From NCBI GenBank assembly GCA_014380365.1, contig JACMJZ010000012.1:186001-250000 (forward strand): a stretch of 64,000 bases of DNA, written 5' to 3'. Source of the stretch: Pyrinomonadaceae bacterium. GTDB taxonomy: Bacteria > Acidobacteriota > Blastocatellia > Pyrinomonadales > Pyrinomonadaceae. Under the pieces are notes generated by a model, which had not been told where the DNA came from, ran no database searches, and saw only the letters and a list, made by a program, of their open reading frames with translations. Each line of letters opens with the position of its first letter. Position 1 is the first letter of the stretch. The position numbers were made by a program, and so were the translations under genes. Positions 51,095 through 61,700 of the stretch are shown here, piece after piece.

Positions 51095-52720
51095 TTAAGG
51101 CAAGCGCCTTCTACGCGGAAGTGCCTCGCCTCGCCGGAAGATACGCGTCGTTCCATTTGGAAGAATCACTACTCGAGTGCCGTCCGGCTGAGTCACCACT
51201 TGCGTGCCGTCGGGAAGACTTCGAGTGGAACCGCCCAGGGGCAAATTCCGGCGTCCGCCCATTTGGGGAACTTTCATACCCTCTGCCACCGGTGGAGTGG
51301 GCTGGTTAGGAACAGCGCCGCCTGTATTTGGTCGCGGCTCTACCCTGACTCCGCCGAAGATCAATGGGCTCTCGGTCTCCCTCTCTTGGACCTTCTCTGC
51401 CGCCTTCTCTTCAGCCTTCTCACTTGCAGACTTTTTCCGCGCGACTTCTTCCTGCACGCGTGGCTTCGAGTTCTCAGGCTTCTCTTCTTCCGTCACGCTG
51501 CCGGCAGCAGGCGCGGCTGCCGTAGCAGGAGTTGGAGTGTTTTCCGGCTCAGCAGAATTAACTGGAACTCCAGCGGAGTTGTTGCGATTCTGGTAAGCGT
51601 AGATACCGCCAAAGACAATTGCGATTAAACACAATGCGCCAACACCAATCGCCCAGTGAGCGGCGTTGCGTTTTCGTTCCGGCACCCGCGTTCGCTGTAC
51701 TGTCGTCTCACCAGTCTGAACGCTCCGAATCGCTGTCGCGCCCATACCAGCACGTGACACTTGCGCCGCGGCCTGGAGTGTTGCTGGGGCCGAGTCGAAA
51801 AGCACGGTAGCTGCTTCTTGTCTAACTGGCTGCACAGCGCTATTCATGATCGTGGTATCAGCTCCGGCGATAGTGGGGTCGCTGATTCCCGCTAATGCGT
51901 CCGTCAGACTCTTGCGCATTGCCGCGGCAGTCGGAAAACGCCGGTCGCGGTTTTGACTCATCGCGCGCGCAAGCACGCTCCCCACCGCCGGACTAACAGA
52001 ACTATTGATTTCATTTGCCGGCCGGAGAGGATCCGGCTCCCCATTTACTAACGCGGCGGCGCGGGTGAGGGCGCTGGGCGGTTTCACAAAGGTCATGAGG
52101 TGATAAAGAGTAGCGCTCAGCGCGTAGATATCGCTGCGAGCGTCTGTTCCGAGACCCTGGATCTGTTCCAGCGGAGCGTAGTTTGGCGTGTAGCCAAATA
52201 TGCTTGCTGACGTCACAGCAGCCGGAGACACTTCACTTGACTGCCCTTTCGCCAGACCAAAATCCAGCAGGATGATCTGGCCCCTGGCGGTTAGTTTTAG
52301 ATTCTGTGGTTTGATGTCTCGATGAATGATTTGTGGATCTTGCGTGTGCAGGTAATCAAGCGCATCCAAAAGTTGATCGCCCCAGGTCAGCACTTGCTCA
52401 GGCGGGAAAGGACCTCGTTTCAGGGTCATCATCTGGGCCAGGTCATCGCCGTCGATGTAGTGCATGACTAAAAACTGCCCGTCGCCCTCACCGAAATGAT
52501 CGCTCACGCGGGGCAACGCCGGATGGTGCATGCGCGCGAGCAGGCGGGCCTCTCGCTCAAACTGCTTCCGCAGTCGTTCGTCGGCAAATAACGTCTCCTT
52601 CAAAGCGACGACGGCGTCAAGTCGCTCGTCCATGGCTTCGTAAACTGCGCCCATCCCACCCTGGCCCAGTTGCCGGATGATGCGATAGCGTGCCTGCAAA
52701 ACTGTTTCTGGTGTTAGCAT
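51095..52720 (-). CDS. Transmembrane Ser/Thr protein kinase (PknB-like)
   Basis: This is a complete eukaryote-type kinase domain at residues 11-275: glycine loop LGQGGMGAVYEA (18-29), Lys41 in VALKE, catalytic HRDIKPQN (Asp135) and DFGLAKG (Asp153), then the activation segment with GYTPNYAPLEQ in place of the usual APE. A membrane helix is at about residues 352-373 (WAIGVGALCLIAIVFGGIYA). The outer part is a Pro/Glu/Lys-rich linker with a C-terminal short repeat (LPDGTQVV, QPDGTRVV, LPNGTTRI) ending in a basic tail. It is the first gene of a possible unit with aminopeptidase P 53 bp downstream. No PASTA domains are present. Confidence 0.95.
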   Translation of the reverse strand: MLTPETVLQARYRIIRQLGQGGMGAVYEAMDERLDAVVALKETLFADERLRKQFEREARLLARMHHPALPRVSDHFGEGDGQFLVMHYIDGDDLAQMMTLKRGPFPPEQVLTWGDQLLDALDYLHTQDPQIIHRDIKPQNLKLTARGQIILLDFGLAKGQSSEVSPAAVTSASIFGYTPNYAPLEQIQGLGTDARSDIYALSATLYHLMTFVKPPSALTRAAALVNGEPDPLRPANEINSSVSPAVGSVLARAMSQNRDRRFPTAAAMRKSLTDALAGISDPTIAGADTTIMNSAVQPVRQEAATVLFDSAPATLQAAAQVSRAGMGATAIRSVQTGETTVQRTRVPERKRNAAHWAIGVGALCLIAIVFGGIYAYQNRNNSAGVPVNSAEPENTPTPATAAAPAAGSVTEEEKPENSKPRVQEEVARKKSASEKAEEKAAEKVQERETESPLIFGGVRVEPRPNTGGAVPNQPTPPVAEGMKVPQMGGRRNLPLGGSTRSLPDGTQVVTQPDGTRVVILPNGTTRIFRRGEALPRRRRLP

Positions 52721-52843
52721 TACCTCTCTACCAGCGCTGATTTGCGTTTCGTTAGTGGGATCGAGCGACGCCGCTGATTATACACCGCGAGTCCGCTGCG
52801 AAGAACTGTTAGTACTCATGCGGTGGGGTCCAGGGTTGAAACT

Positions 52844-52945
52844 AATCTCTGTGCGTACTCTGTGTTCTCTGTGTCTCTGTGGTGAATCCTCATTACCGTT
52901 TGCTTACCACAGAGACACAGGGAACACGGAGGTTACACAGAGAAA
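52844..52945. repeat. Word-tandem inverted repeat, family H
   Basis: The left arm at 52844-52886 (TCTGTGTTCTCTGTGTCTCT and so on) and right arm at 52904-52945 (ACCACAGAGACACAGGGAAC and so on) form a long imperfect hairpin of the word CACAGAGA. Partial complementarity continues outward for another ~15 bp on each side. It is the main content of the 320-bp divergent gap 52721-53040. Confidence 0.85.
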
Positions 52946-53040
52946 ACTGAAACTAGGACACCACCCGCCAAGTACTTAAAGTCTCTCGCCCACCCCACGA
53001 TTGTTGGGTTGTTTACTGAATCGAGAGTATCCTAGCGGGC

Positions 53041-55911
53041 ATGAGCAACCCTTTCCCCATTTCGGATTCAGAAGTCATCGACGTACCACCACCAAAGCGC
53101 CGGCGCTGGCGACGCTATTTGCTTGCCGGAATACTTCTCCTCTTCCTGGCATTCTCGCGCATCCTGGCGATCTATGTTTCAGCTTTGTGGTTTGGCTCTA
53201 TCGGCTACTCTCCGGTCTATTGGTACATCTTCAAACTTAAGGCCGGGCTATTTGTTGTCTTCCTGGTGTTGACGGTGTTGATTCTACGCGGAGCTTTTTG
53301 GCTGCTCGAGCGGGCTTTCGCCGCTCATGCGTTGGAAAAGCGGACCATAATGGTCAACAACCAGCCGTTCGAGATTTCACCGGCTCGGTTCATTCGACCA
53401 CTCGCGTGGCTGTTGGCGATTGGGTTTGGAATTTTCACTGGCCTGGCTATGCGAGGAGCGTGGCAGGAATTTGCGAACTACTTCAACCAGGCGCCCACCA
53501 ACCTTTACGATCCTATTTTTCAGAAGTCGCTCGGCTTCTATTTATTTTCACTTCCTCTCCTCGAAGCGATGAGTTCATGGTTGATGACGCTGGCTTTCGT
53601 AGTCTTATGTGCCGCGCTGGCCTACTCACTGCTAACGATTCCCGGGCGGCTTTTGAAGCAGGCGAGCACCCATGCGTCGACGACAGCATTCAGCGCCGTG
53701 TCGTGTGCGTTAGCTGCGTTTCTGGTGATGCTTGCCGGGCGCACGTATCTCTCTCGCTTTCCGTATCTCTGGACGGACCATCAGACCTTTTCAGGAGTGA
53801 CCTATACCGAAGCTAACTACCTGCTCCCCGCCCTGCTCTTCGTCGCATTCGCGCTCCTCATTGCCGCTGCGATTTCTCTCTTGAACGCTTTCACTAAGCG
53901 AGGGTTCCGGCTCCTGATACTCGCTCTCGCGCTCCCCATTGCGGTTTACATCATCGGCGTGATCCTCGTACCCGCATATGTAAACGGCTTTATCGTGAAA
54001 CCGAATGAGCTGGCGCGGGAGACGCCTTACATCGAACACAACATCGCCTGGACGCGTCGCGGTTTTGGGCTCGAGCAGATTCAGTTACGCCAGTTTGACG
54101 CTGAAAATTCGGTCGAGGCCCTAAACCTCGGCGCCAACCGCGCCACACTGGACAACATAAGACTGTGGGATTGGCGCGCCTTGAAGGACACGCTCAAGCA
54201 GGTCCAGACAATTCGCACCTACTACGACTTTCCCGACGTTGACGTGGATCGCTACTCACTTGGCGGGCAAACGCGGCAGGTAATGCTGGCGGCGCGCGAG
54301 ATGGACGTAGAAAAACTGCCGGAGGCATCGCGAAACTGGATCAATGAAAAGCTGGTTTACACGCATGGTTACGGGTTGACGATGAATACGTCGAACGGCT
54401 TTACCCCGGAGGGAATGCCGCGCTTCATTCTGTCGGATATGCCAATCAAATCAGGTGCCCCGGAAGCTACGATCACCCGGCCCCAGATTTACTACGGTCA
54501 GAAGACTGACACTGACGTCTATGTGAAGACTGCGCAGAAAGAGTTTGATTTTCCCCAGGGTGAGACGAACACTTACACAACTTACGAAGGCACCGGTGGC
54601 ATACAAATCGGTAATCGGTTCCGGCGCTGGTTGCTCGCCTGGGCGCTCAACGATCTTTCGAAACTCCCTTTCTCCGATGATGTCACCCCAGAAAGCCGGG
54701 TGCTGATCCATCGAAACATCAAAGAGATAGTTAACGGCGTCGCCCCGTTTTTGATCTACGACAACGATCCCTACATCGTCGTCAGTAAAGAAGGACGGCT
54801 CTTCTGGATGCTCGACGCCTTCACGGAGTCGGCAACCTTCCCCTACTCGCGTCATCATCAGGTCGGCAACAACCGGATCAACTATATTCGGAACAGCGTC
54901 AAGGTGGTTATCGATGCCTACAACGGATCGGTAGACTTCTATGTCTTCGACCCGCAGGATCCCCTGATCGCCACTTATCGAGCTACGTTTCCCACGCTCT
55001 TCAAGGACGCCAGCGCGATGCCCGCCGATCTTCGCGCCCACGTGCGTTATCCCGAAACTCTGATCCGGGTGCAGGGCGAAGTCTATGGTCTCTATCATAC
55101 GCAGAGCCCCAAAGTATTCTTCCAGCGTGAGGATGTCTGGAGCGTCGCCAGTCAGTTAGGCATTGACGACCAAAACAAGAAACAGTCGCACCCCATCGAT
55201 CCTTACTTTGTTCTAATGCAGCTTCCGGGCGAGCAAACCTCAACTGAGTTTGCACTGATCCTGCCATTCACTCCGGCAAATCGCAATAACATGATTGGCT
55301 GGATGGCGGGCCGCAGCGACGGCGAGCACTATGGCAAGCTTTTGGTTTACAACTTTCCCGAGTCGCGCGTGATTGAGGGCCCGCTCCAAATCGAAGCGCG
55401 TATCGATCAGAACGCGCAACTCTCAGCCCAGTTTAGTCTCTGGAACCAGCAAGGCTCGCGAGTGCTGCGCGGCCACTTACTTGTAATTCCTATTGGCCGT
55501 TCCCTGCTCTACGTTGAGCCCGTGTACCTGCAGGCCGAGCGCAGCCCCATGCCCGAATTGCGTCTGGTTGTGTTGGCCATTCAGGAGCGTCTTGGTTACG
55601 GGCAGAGCTTCGACGAAGCAATGACCAACCTGTTCGGCGACGCGGGAAAAACTGTTGCGCAAGTTCCGACGGCTCAGTCCCCTTCGCCTGGTCAGGAAGT
55701 GGGAAAACCCGTGGATCTCGCGGGTAAGCCCACGCCTTCTCCCGCGCCGGTTGCCGTCGAAACCGTCCAGAGGTTAATCATCAAAGCCGTTCAGGAATTT
55801 GACGACTATCAGCGGCTGACGTCTCAGGGCAAGCACGGCGAAGCCGGCCAGAAGCTGGAGCAACACAAACGGACGCTCGAGGAACTGAAAAGACTCGGCA
55901 GCAAACAATAA
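53041..55911 (+). CDS. UPF0182 family membrane protein
   Basis: This is a 956-aa protein with about seven membrane helices in the first ~315 residues (including LLAGILLLFLAFSRILAIYV and PALLFVAFALLIAAAISLLN) and a very large extracytoplasmic domain after them. Family hallmarks are EIEHNI-like TPYIEHNIAWTRRGFGLEQI, WDWRALKDTLKQVQTIRTYY, DVDVDRYSLGGQTRQVMLA and HGYGLTMNTSNGF. The C-terminus is a Pro/Ala linker and a charged helix. UPF0182 is widespread in Actinobacteria, cyanobacteria and Acidobacteriota, but its function is not established to my knowledge. It is single and divergent from the kinase gene. Confidence 0.92.
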   Translation: MSNPFPISDSEVIDVPPPKRRRWRRYLLAGILLLFLAFSRILAIYVSALWFGSIGYSPVYWYIFKLKAGLFVVFLVLTVLILRGAFWLLERAFAAHALEKRTIMVNNQPFEISPARFIRPLAWLLAIGFGIFTGLAMRGAWQEFANYFNQAPTNLYDPIFQKSLGFYLFSLPLLEAMSSWLMTLAFVVLCAALAYSLLTIPGRLLKQASTHASTTAFSAVSCALAAFLVMLAGRTYLSRFPYLWTDHQTFSGVTYTEANYLLPALLFVAFALLIAAAISLLNAFTKRGFRLLILALALPIAVYIIGVILVPAYVNGFIVKPNELARETPYIEHNIAWTRRGFGLEQIQLRQFDAENSVEALNLGANRATLDNIRLWDWRALKDTLKQVQTIRTYYDFPDVDVDRYSLGGQTRQVMLAAREMDVEKLPEASRNWINEKLVYTHGYGLTMNTSNGFTPEGMPRFILSDMPIKSGAPEATITRPQIYYGQKTDTDVYVKTAQKEFDFPQGETNTYTTYEGTGGIQIGNRFRRWLLAWALNDLSKLPFSDDVTPESRVLIHRNIKEIVNGVAPFLIYDNDPYIVVSKEGRLFWMLDAFTESATFPYSRHHQVGNNRINYIRNSVKVVIDAYNGSVDFYVFDPQDPLIATYRATFPTLFKDASAMPADLRAHVRYPETLIRVQGEVYGLYHTQSPKVFFQREDVWSVASQLGIDDQNKKQSHPIDPYFVLMQLPGEQTSTEFALILPFTPANRNNMIGWMAGRSDGEHYGKLLVYNFPESRVIEGPLQIEARIDQNAQLSAQFSLWNQQGSRVLRGHLLVIPIGRSLLYVEPVYLQAERSPMPELRLVVLAIQERLGYGQSFDEAMTNLFGDAGKTVAQVPTAQSPSPGQEVGKPVDLAGKPTPSPAPVAVETVQRLIIKAVQEFDDYQRLTSQGKHGEAGQKLEQHKRTLEELKRLGSKQ

Positions 55912-55934
55912 CCTCTAGTCTGGTTTGGTTTGTA

Positions 55935-55956
55935 GGGCGGCCCTCCGTGGCCACCC
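55935..55956. repeat. Short GC hairpin
   Basis: GGGCGGCC and GGCCACCC pair around a short CTCCGT loop with one mismatch, 23 bp after the UPF0182 stop. It may be part of a wider repeat region with the family A element next to it, or a weak terminator; no T-run follows. Confidence 0.4.
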
Positions 55957-55994
55957 CTCGGTTTGAGTTCCGCTTGCTGAAGCTCTAAGTGTAT

Positions 55995-56081
55995 CGGGGC
56001 ACTAGCCCGACCGTCAGGGAGGGCTCAATCAATGCGCCAATGCGCCGCGGAGCCCTCCCTAGCGGTCGGGCTAGTGCCCCG
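55995..56081. repeat. Palindromic intergenic repeat, family A (copy 4)
   Basis: The 32-bp arms at 55995-56026 and 56050-56081 are complementary at 30 of 32 positions (CGGGGCACTAGCCCGACCGT and so on). This is the best-preserved copy of the family. The gap 55912-56316 otherwise contains the short hairpin above and an AT-richer stretch (56090-56240) where I see nothing certain. Confidence 0.9.
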
Positions 56082-56316
56082 GAGATTGGCAAACATACCT
56101 CTTACCCACTACCCAACCTTCCTCCCATGTCCATTTTGTTTAGCATTATCGAGAACTGCGCTTGGATTGTATAACTGTCGCAGACAATCTATTTCTTCAT
56201 TACCCGTAACCTTCACTTTTGGGTTATATTGTCGGCCACTTTTCATATTTATCGCTACGAGCGGCTGATTCGGACTGGCATCCATCCGAACGCGGACGAA
56301 TCTGGGAGGCAATTGT

Positions 56317-56979
56317 TTGGCGGCGGCGGCATTCTACGACCTCGAAGGTACCCTGGTCAGCACGAATCTGGTCCACACACTCGGCTTCTACGCCAGGAAT
56401 GAACCGGGGTTGTTTCGCAGCGTCAAGAAGAGTGCGGCGACGCTGCTGAGCCTGCCGATTTTCGCCATCACCGATCAGTACAGCCGGAAGGTTTTTAACG
56501 ATCTCTACTTCAAGCGCTACAAAGGCGTGTCCGAAGACCGGCTTCGCTATCTCGCGGACGATCTCTTCCTGTCCGTGCTGAAGCCGGCGATTTTTCCCGG
56601 TACCTACGAATTGCTTGAGAAGTCGCGCAGCCTGGGATTGCGCCAGGTGGTTGTTACCGGCGCTCTGGATGTCTCAGTCAAGCCTTTGATGGAACATCTG
56701 GAGATTAAGGACTACGTTGCGAACCGACTTGAGTTTGTTAATGGTGTAGCGACCGGCCGCCTCCTGCCGCCGGTGATGGCTGCGGCTACGAAAGCGTCCT
56801 GGATAAGGGTCTTCGCGGAACGCGAGGGCATCAGCTTGAGTGATTCCTATGCCTACACCGACAGCATGAGTGACTTGCCAATGCTTTCGATCGTGGGCCA
56901 CCCGGCAGCAATTTGCCCGGACATGCGTTTGCGCCAAACCGCGCTGCATCACGATTGGCCAATACTCAATTTGAAGTAG
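56317..56979 (+). CDS. HAD-IB phosphatase-like protein (SerB/PSP group)
   Basis: This is a HAD-superfamily subfamily IB protein of 220 aa. TTG 56317 is preceded by GGGAGG eight bases upstream. Motif I reads [10 protein letters not shown]: the nucleophile Asp is present, but the usual second aspartate of DxD is glutamate. Motif II is [10 protein letters not shown]. Motif IV is [11 protein letters not shown] with the metal acids. A helical cap lies between motifs I and II ([20 protein letters not shown]). The family hydrolyses phosphomonoesters. It leads a plus-strand unit with the LarA-like and ElbD-like genes, so the substrate may be a lipid precursor. The stop codon overlaps repeat J. Confidence 0.85.
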   Translation: MAAAAFYDLEGTLVSTNLVHTLGFYARNEPGLFRSVKKSAATLLSLPIFAITDQYSRKVFNDLYFKRYKGVSEDRLRYLADDLFLSVLKPAIFPGTYELLEKSRSLGLRQVVVTGALDVSVKPLMEHLEIKDYVANRLEFVNGVATGRLLPPVMAAATKASWIRVFAEREGISLSDSYAYTDSMSDLPMLSIVGHPAAICPDMRLRQTALHHDWPILNLK

Positions 56980-57051
56980 TTTCGAGTTTCAAGTTTCGGG
57001 TTCCAAGTTGGAAACCCCGAAACTTGAAACTCGAAACTTGGAACTCGAAAC
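56978..57051. repeat. Word-tandem inverted repeat, family J
   Basis: The left arm at 56978-57007 (GTTTCGAGTTTCAAGTTTCG and so on) is mirrored by the right arm at 57015-57051 (CCCGAAACTTGAAACTCGAA and so on). It begins inside the stop codon of the HAD gene and ends 2 bp before the ATG of the LarA-like gene. Confidence 0.85.
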
Positions 57052-57053
57052 AT

Positions 57054-58652
57054 ATGGCTTTGCAACTAAGACGGAAAACGCACGAATCGGTCACCTACAT
57101 TGATCGCGACAGCGCGCCGCGCATCGTTGCTTCGGGTATGGATTTCCTTCTCGAAGACTTGCCGGTGGGAACACGTGTCATCTATCCCAACCCGCCGATT
57201 AAAGGTTTACCCAATCGCGAGGCGGCGATTCGCTACGCGCTGAATCACCCGCACGATTGCGATCCCCTGTTTGCGCAACTGGAGCCGGGGATGAAGGTAA
57301 CCATCGCGGTCGACGACATCAGCATGCCGATTCCGCCTATGAAGACGCCCGACATCCGGCAGACCGCACTCGAGATTCTTCTCGAAATGCTCCACGGTCA
57401 CGGCGTTGACGACGTACACATCATTATTGCCATCTCCCTGCACCGCAAGATGACAGCCCCGGAGATGAAACGCATGGTCGGGCAGAAAATTTGGGACGAC
57501 TTTTACCCCGACCGTTACTACAACCATGATGCCGAAGACCCGAGTAATCTCGTACTCCTCGGAGAGAACGAGCACAAAGAACCGCTACGCATCAACCGTC
57601 GCGCCGCTGAGAGCGATCTGCTCATCTATCTGAACTTCAATTTCGTCCCGATGAACGGCGGCCATAAATCCGTCGGCGTCGGACTCTGCGATTACGAGTC
57701 GTTGCGCGCGCATCACAACCCAAACGTCATTCGGGCGTCGCACAGTTACATGGACCCGGCCGGTTCTGAGCTGGGAAGAGTAATCAGCCGCGTCGGCAAA
57801 ATCGCGGACGAGCATCTCAACGTCTTCCACATCGAAACCACCGTCAACAACTATATGTTTGGCGCCGACATGGGATTTTTGACGAAGAGCGAGGACGACT
57901 TCACCGCCTTCGATCGCATGAAGTATGAAGCCATGCGTTACACGATGAAGAAGATGCCGCTGCCGGCGAAGCGTGCGATGTACAACTCGCTCAAGGGCAA
58001 CTACGAGATGATTGCCTGTCATGCCGGACGCACGGAGCCGGTGCATGATCTGATTATCCAGAAGAGCATGGATCAGTATGTGGTGCCGATCCAGGGCCAG
58101 TGCGACATCCTCATCTGCCCGGTGCCGGACATGTCGCCCTACAGCATCAATTCCATCTTGAATCCTCTGCTGGTGCAGGTCATGGCGCTGGGGTATCACT
58201 TCAACATGTACCGGGGCAAACCGCTGCTCAAGAAGGGTGGCACATTAATTCTGCACCATCCGTGCAACGACGAATTTGATCACAACTTCCATCCGAGTTA
58301 CATCGAGTTTTTCAATCGGCTGCTGCCGGAAACGCGCGACGCGAATGTCTTGCGCGATAAGTATGAGCAGGAGTTTGCGAATAATCCGAGCTATGTCGAG
58401 ATGTACCGGCGCGGAAACGCATACCATGGCTCGCATCCGTTTTTCATGTGGTACTGGGGCGAGGGCGGGCGCCAGCATGCCGGACATGTGATCGCTGCCG
58501 GCGCGCAGAACGCTCACGTGCCCGCGATGATGGGTTGGGAACGCGCGGACAATCTAACTGAAGCGATAGCGATGGGGCGAAGCTACATGGGCAGCTCCGC
58601 CGAGATCACGATGCTGCATCAACCAATCATAGCGATCGCGGATATGGAATAG
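57054..58652 (+). CDS. LarA-like (DUF2088) nickel-pincer racemase family protein
   Basis: The N-terminal half matches the lactate racemase LarA/DUF2088 domain: [38 protein letters not shown] with the catalytic-type His, and [18 protein letters not shown] with the lysine that carries the nickel pincer cofactor in LarA. At 532 aa it is about 100 residues longer than LarA. The open frame extends upstream to 56913 but runs through repeat J, so ATG 57054 is the start. It has no ribosome site. LarA relatives racemise or epimerise 2-hydroxy acids and need LarB/C/E-made cofactor, not encoded here. Position between a HAD phosphatase and an ElbD-like enzyme suggests a hydroxylated lipid or sugar-acid substrate. 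Confidence 0.85.
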   Translation: MALQLRRKTHESVTYIDRDSAPRIVASGMDFLLEDLPVGTRVIYPNPPIKGLPNREAAIRYALNHPHDCDPLFAQLEPGMKVTIAVDDISMPIPPMKTPDIRQTALEILLEMLHGHGVDDVHIIIAISLHRKMTAPEMKRMVGQKIWDDFYPDRYYNHDAEDPSNLVLLGENEHKEPLRINRRAAESDLLIYLNFNFVPMNGGHKSVGVGLCDYESLRAHHNPNVIRASHSYMDPAGSELGRVISRVGKIADEHLNVFHIETTVNNYMFGADMGFLTKSEDDFTAFDRMKYEAMRYTMKKMPLPAKRAMYNSLKGNYEMIACHAGRTEPVHDLIIQKSMDQYVVPIQGQCDILICPVPDMSPYSINSILNPLLVQVMALGYHFNMYRGKPLLKKGGTLILHHPCNDEFDHNFHPSYIEFFNRLLPETRDANVLRDKYEQEFANNPSYVEMYRRGNAYHGSHPFFMWYWGEGGRQHAGHVIAAGAQNAHVPAMMGWERADNLTEAIAMGRSYMGSSAEITMLHQPIIAIADME

Positions 58653-58654
58653 CG

Positions 58655-58721
58655 TCCGACAAACTTCAGTTTGTCGTTCCGTGCGGTTCACACAACGCGA
58701 CAAGCTGAAGCTTATCGGACA
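58655..58721. repeat. Palindromic intergenic repeat, family K
   Basis: The 23-bp arms at 58655-58677 (GTCCGACAAACTTCAGTTTG and so on) and 58699-58721 are complementary at 20 of 23 positions. It starts 2 bp after the stop of the LarA-like gene and ends 10 bp before the next start. It makes an upstream TTG-type extension of the next gene implausible. Confidence 0.88.
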
Positions 58722-58731
58722 TGCAAGAAGT

Positions 58732-61700
58732 ATGAAACTTTCGCCAACTGAAATCTACAATGGCCGAAAGATCTTTTTGATCGGCAGCACCGGCTTCATG
58801 GGCAAGGTTACGCTCAGCATGCTGTTACACCGTTTCCCAAACATCGGCCGGGTGTACGTGACAGTGCGCGCGCGTTCCCAGGAAGAATCTGAAATCCGCT
58901 TTTGGAACAGCGTGATCACCGCCCCGCCGTTCAATCCCCTGCGTGAGCGTTACGGTAGCGCATTGGAAGGATTCATTCGCGACAGAGTCGTAGTTCTGGG
59001 CGGCGACATCGGCGACACCAATCTCGGTTACACAGACGAGGAAGCACAGCGAGTCGCCGACGATATCGATATCGTAGTTAACAGCGCCGGCAACGTCACC
59101 TTCAACCCCACACTCGAGAGCGCCCTGCGCACCAATGTGGTCGGCACGCAAAACGTGATCGCGTTTGCGAAGCGCATGAAGCGGCCGGCGTTAGTTCATG
59201 TTTCCACCTGCTTTGTCGCCGGCAATCGATCCGGGCCGGTGTGGGAAAGCGATCCGGTGCTCGGCTACTTTCCGCGGAAGCATGAACTCGTCGGCGTCGA
59301 ATTCTCAGTCGAACAGGAAATCAAAGACTGCGCACGCCTCGCCGAACGCGTCCGCGAGGAAGCCCGCGACGCGATGATGACGGCGCAGTTTCGCGACCTC
59401 GCCCGCACGCGTCTGAATGAAGAAGGACGTGACACTGACGATCCCGACGCGCTCGGGCTGGCAGTCGCGCGCGAACGAAAAGTGTGGATCCGCACGCGAC
59501 TGACGGAACTCGGCATGGAGCGTTCTGCCTGGTGGGGCTGGCCGAATATTTACACGTACACGAAGGCCCTGGGTGAACAACTCGTCGCCGCGGAAACCGG
59601 AATCGTGCGGAGCATTGTTCGTCCTAGTATTGTCGAGTCTGCGCTTTCCTATCCGTTCCCCGGATGGAATGAGGGCTTCACTACTACCGCTCCGATTATT
59701 TTCCTCGTTCTCAAAGGCCAGACCCAGCTTCCGGGTAATGAAAAACTAATTCTCGACATCACACCAGTTGATCAAGTTGCTTCGGTAATGCTGGCGGTAA
59801 CGGCGCAGGCCTGCGTGGAAGAACCGCAACTGGTTCATCAGGCAGCCACCGGCGATTCCAATCCCGCCAACATGGATCGAATCATCGGTCTCGTCGGTCT
59901 CTATAAGCGAAAGCATTTTCAGGAGAAAACGACGGGCGTCAAACTGCTGAATGAACTTGCGGCGCGCATGGAGCCACGCCGCGTTGACGCAGAAACTTTC
60001 GAGAAGCTTTCCGTTCCGATGTTCAACCGGGCGGCGAAGCGAGCCTCATCCCTGCTCGATCGAGCAAAACCGCGCTGGGGTGGAGGCCGTGCAGTTGACG
60101 TGATCGAACGTCTGAAGTCTACGGTGGATCGTGTCGAGGAAATAACGCAGGAAACGGCCGAAGCGTTTGAACTGTTTCGACCGTTTACTATCGAGAACGC
60201 CTACATCTTTCGTTCTGACAATGTTCGTTCACTCTTCGCGCGCATCAGCGAGGACGAGCGTGGGCTGCTGGGGTGGTATCCGGAAAAGTTTGACTGGTAC
60301 GACTATTGGCTCAACATCCACCTGCCTGGCTTGAAGAAATGGGTGTTCCCCACGCTTGAAGAAGAAATGCGCGCCCAACCCAAGCGCATCTATACCTACC
60401 GCGACCTGCTCGAGCTTTTCGAGACTTCGACCAAACGCCATTCAACCCGCGTGGCGATGCGCATCGAGCGCGAGGGGCGCCATGAGCAATACACCTACGC
60501 AGACTTACGTGAGCTCGCGAACCGCGCCGCCGGGTTTCTCGCCAGCGAGGGCATTGCGCCCGGCCAACGCGTGATGCTGGTTAGCCAGAACACTCCCGAG
60601 TGGGGCATGACTTATTTTGGAGTGCTTAAGACAGGGGCCAGTTGCATTCCCGTCGATCCCGAAAGCTCGCTCGAGGAAATCATAAACTTCGCGCGGGCGG
60701 GTGAAGCTGCGGGCATCGTTCTCAGCGAGAAACTTAATAGCGATCTACCGGGGCTGCGCGAGAGACTTTCCCAGGAGGGACTACAGGCGCGCATCTGGAC
60801 GTTTGATCAACTGTTTGAGATTCCGGAAGAGCAGGTTGAAGACGCGCGGCTCGCCCTGTTGCCGGCACGGGTCACGGCACAGTCGCTGGCTTCTTTAATC
60901 TTTACCTCGGGCACCACGGGCCGGCCGAAGGGTGTGATGCTTTCCCATCGCAACCTCACCAGCATGGTTTCCATGCTCTCGTCCGTCTTCGACATGAGCA
61001 CCAAAGATGGCGTGCTCTCGGTCCTCCCGCTTCATCACACCTTCGAGTTTTCCACCGGTTTTCTAACGCCACTCAGCCGTGGCGCGCAGATCACATACTT
61101 GCCGGAGTTGACCGGAGAAGCGCTGGCGAGCGCGATCAAAAACGGTCACGTTACCGGCATGGTAGGCGTCCCGGCGTTGTGGGAACTCCTTCATCGCCGC
61201 ATCAAAAACAAACTCTACGAACGCAGCGACTGGATTGGCAAAACCGCCGACGTGATGATCCAAGCCAACGCCTGGCTGCGAGACAAAACGCCACTGAATC
61301 TTGGCCCGGTCGCCTTCTATCCCATACATGAAGGCCTGGGTGGCCGCATCCGCTACTTCATTAGCGGCGGCTCGGCGTTGAGTGAAAAGATCCAGAAGGA
61401 TTTTCAGGGCCTCGGCTTTACCATCCTCGAGGGCTATGGACTGACGGAGGCTTCACCCGTGCTGACGGTGACGCGTCCGGAGAATCGCATGTTGACGGGC
61501 AGCGTTGGCAGACCATTGCCGGGTGTTGAAGTTAAGATTTCTGAACCGGATGCGAGCGGTGTGGGGCAGGTTATCGCTCGCGGCCCCAACGTCATGCTCG
61601 GTTACTACTCCGACGAAACAGCGACGCGTAGCGCACTCGTCGAACGCTGGCTCTACACCGGCGACCTGGGAAGAATCGACGACGATGGAAATCTCTTTTT

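Noticed and set aside
56913-57053. N-terminal extension of the LarA-like protein
   Set aside because: The extension reads through the HAD gene end and repeat J; ATG 57054 begins the conserved protein.
57585-58199. 204-codon minus-strand frame opposite the LarA-like gene
   Set aside because: Histidine/valine/arginine-rich composition typical of an antisense shadow; the plus-strand gene is clearly real.
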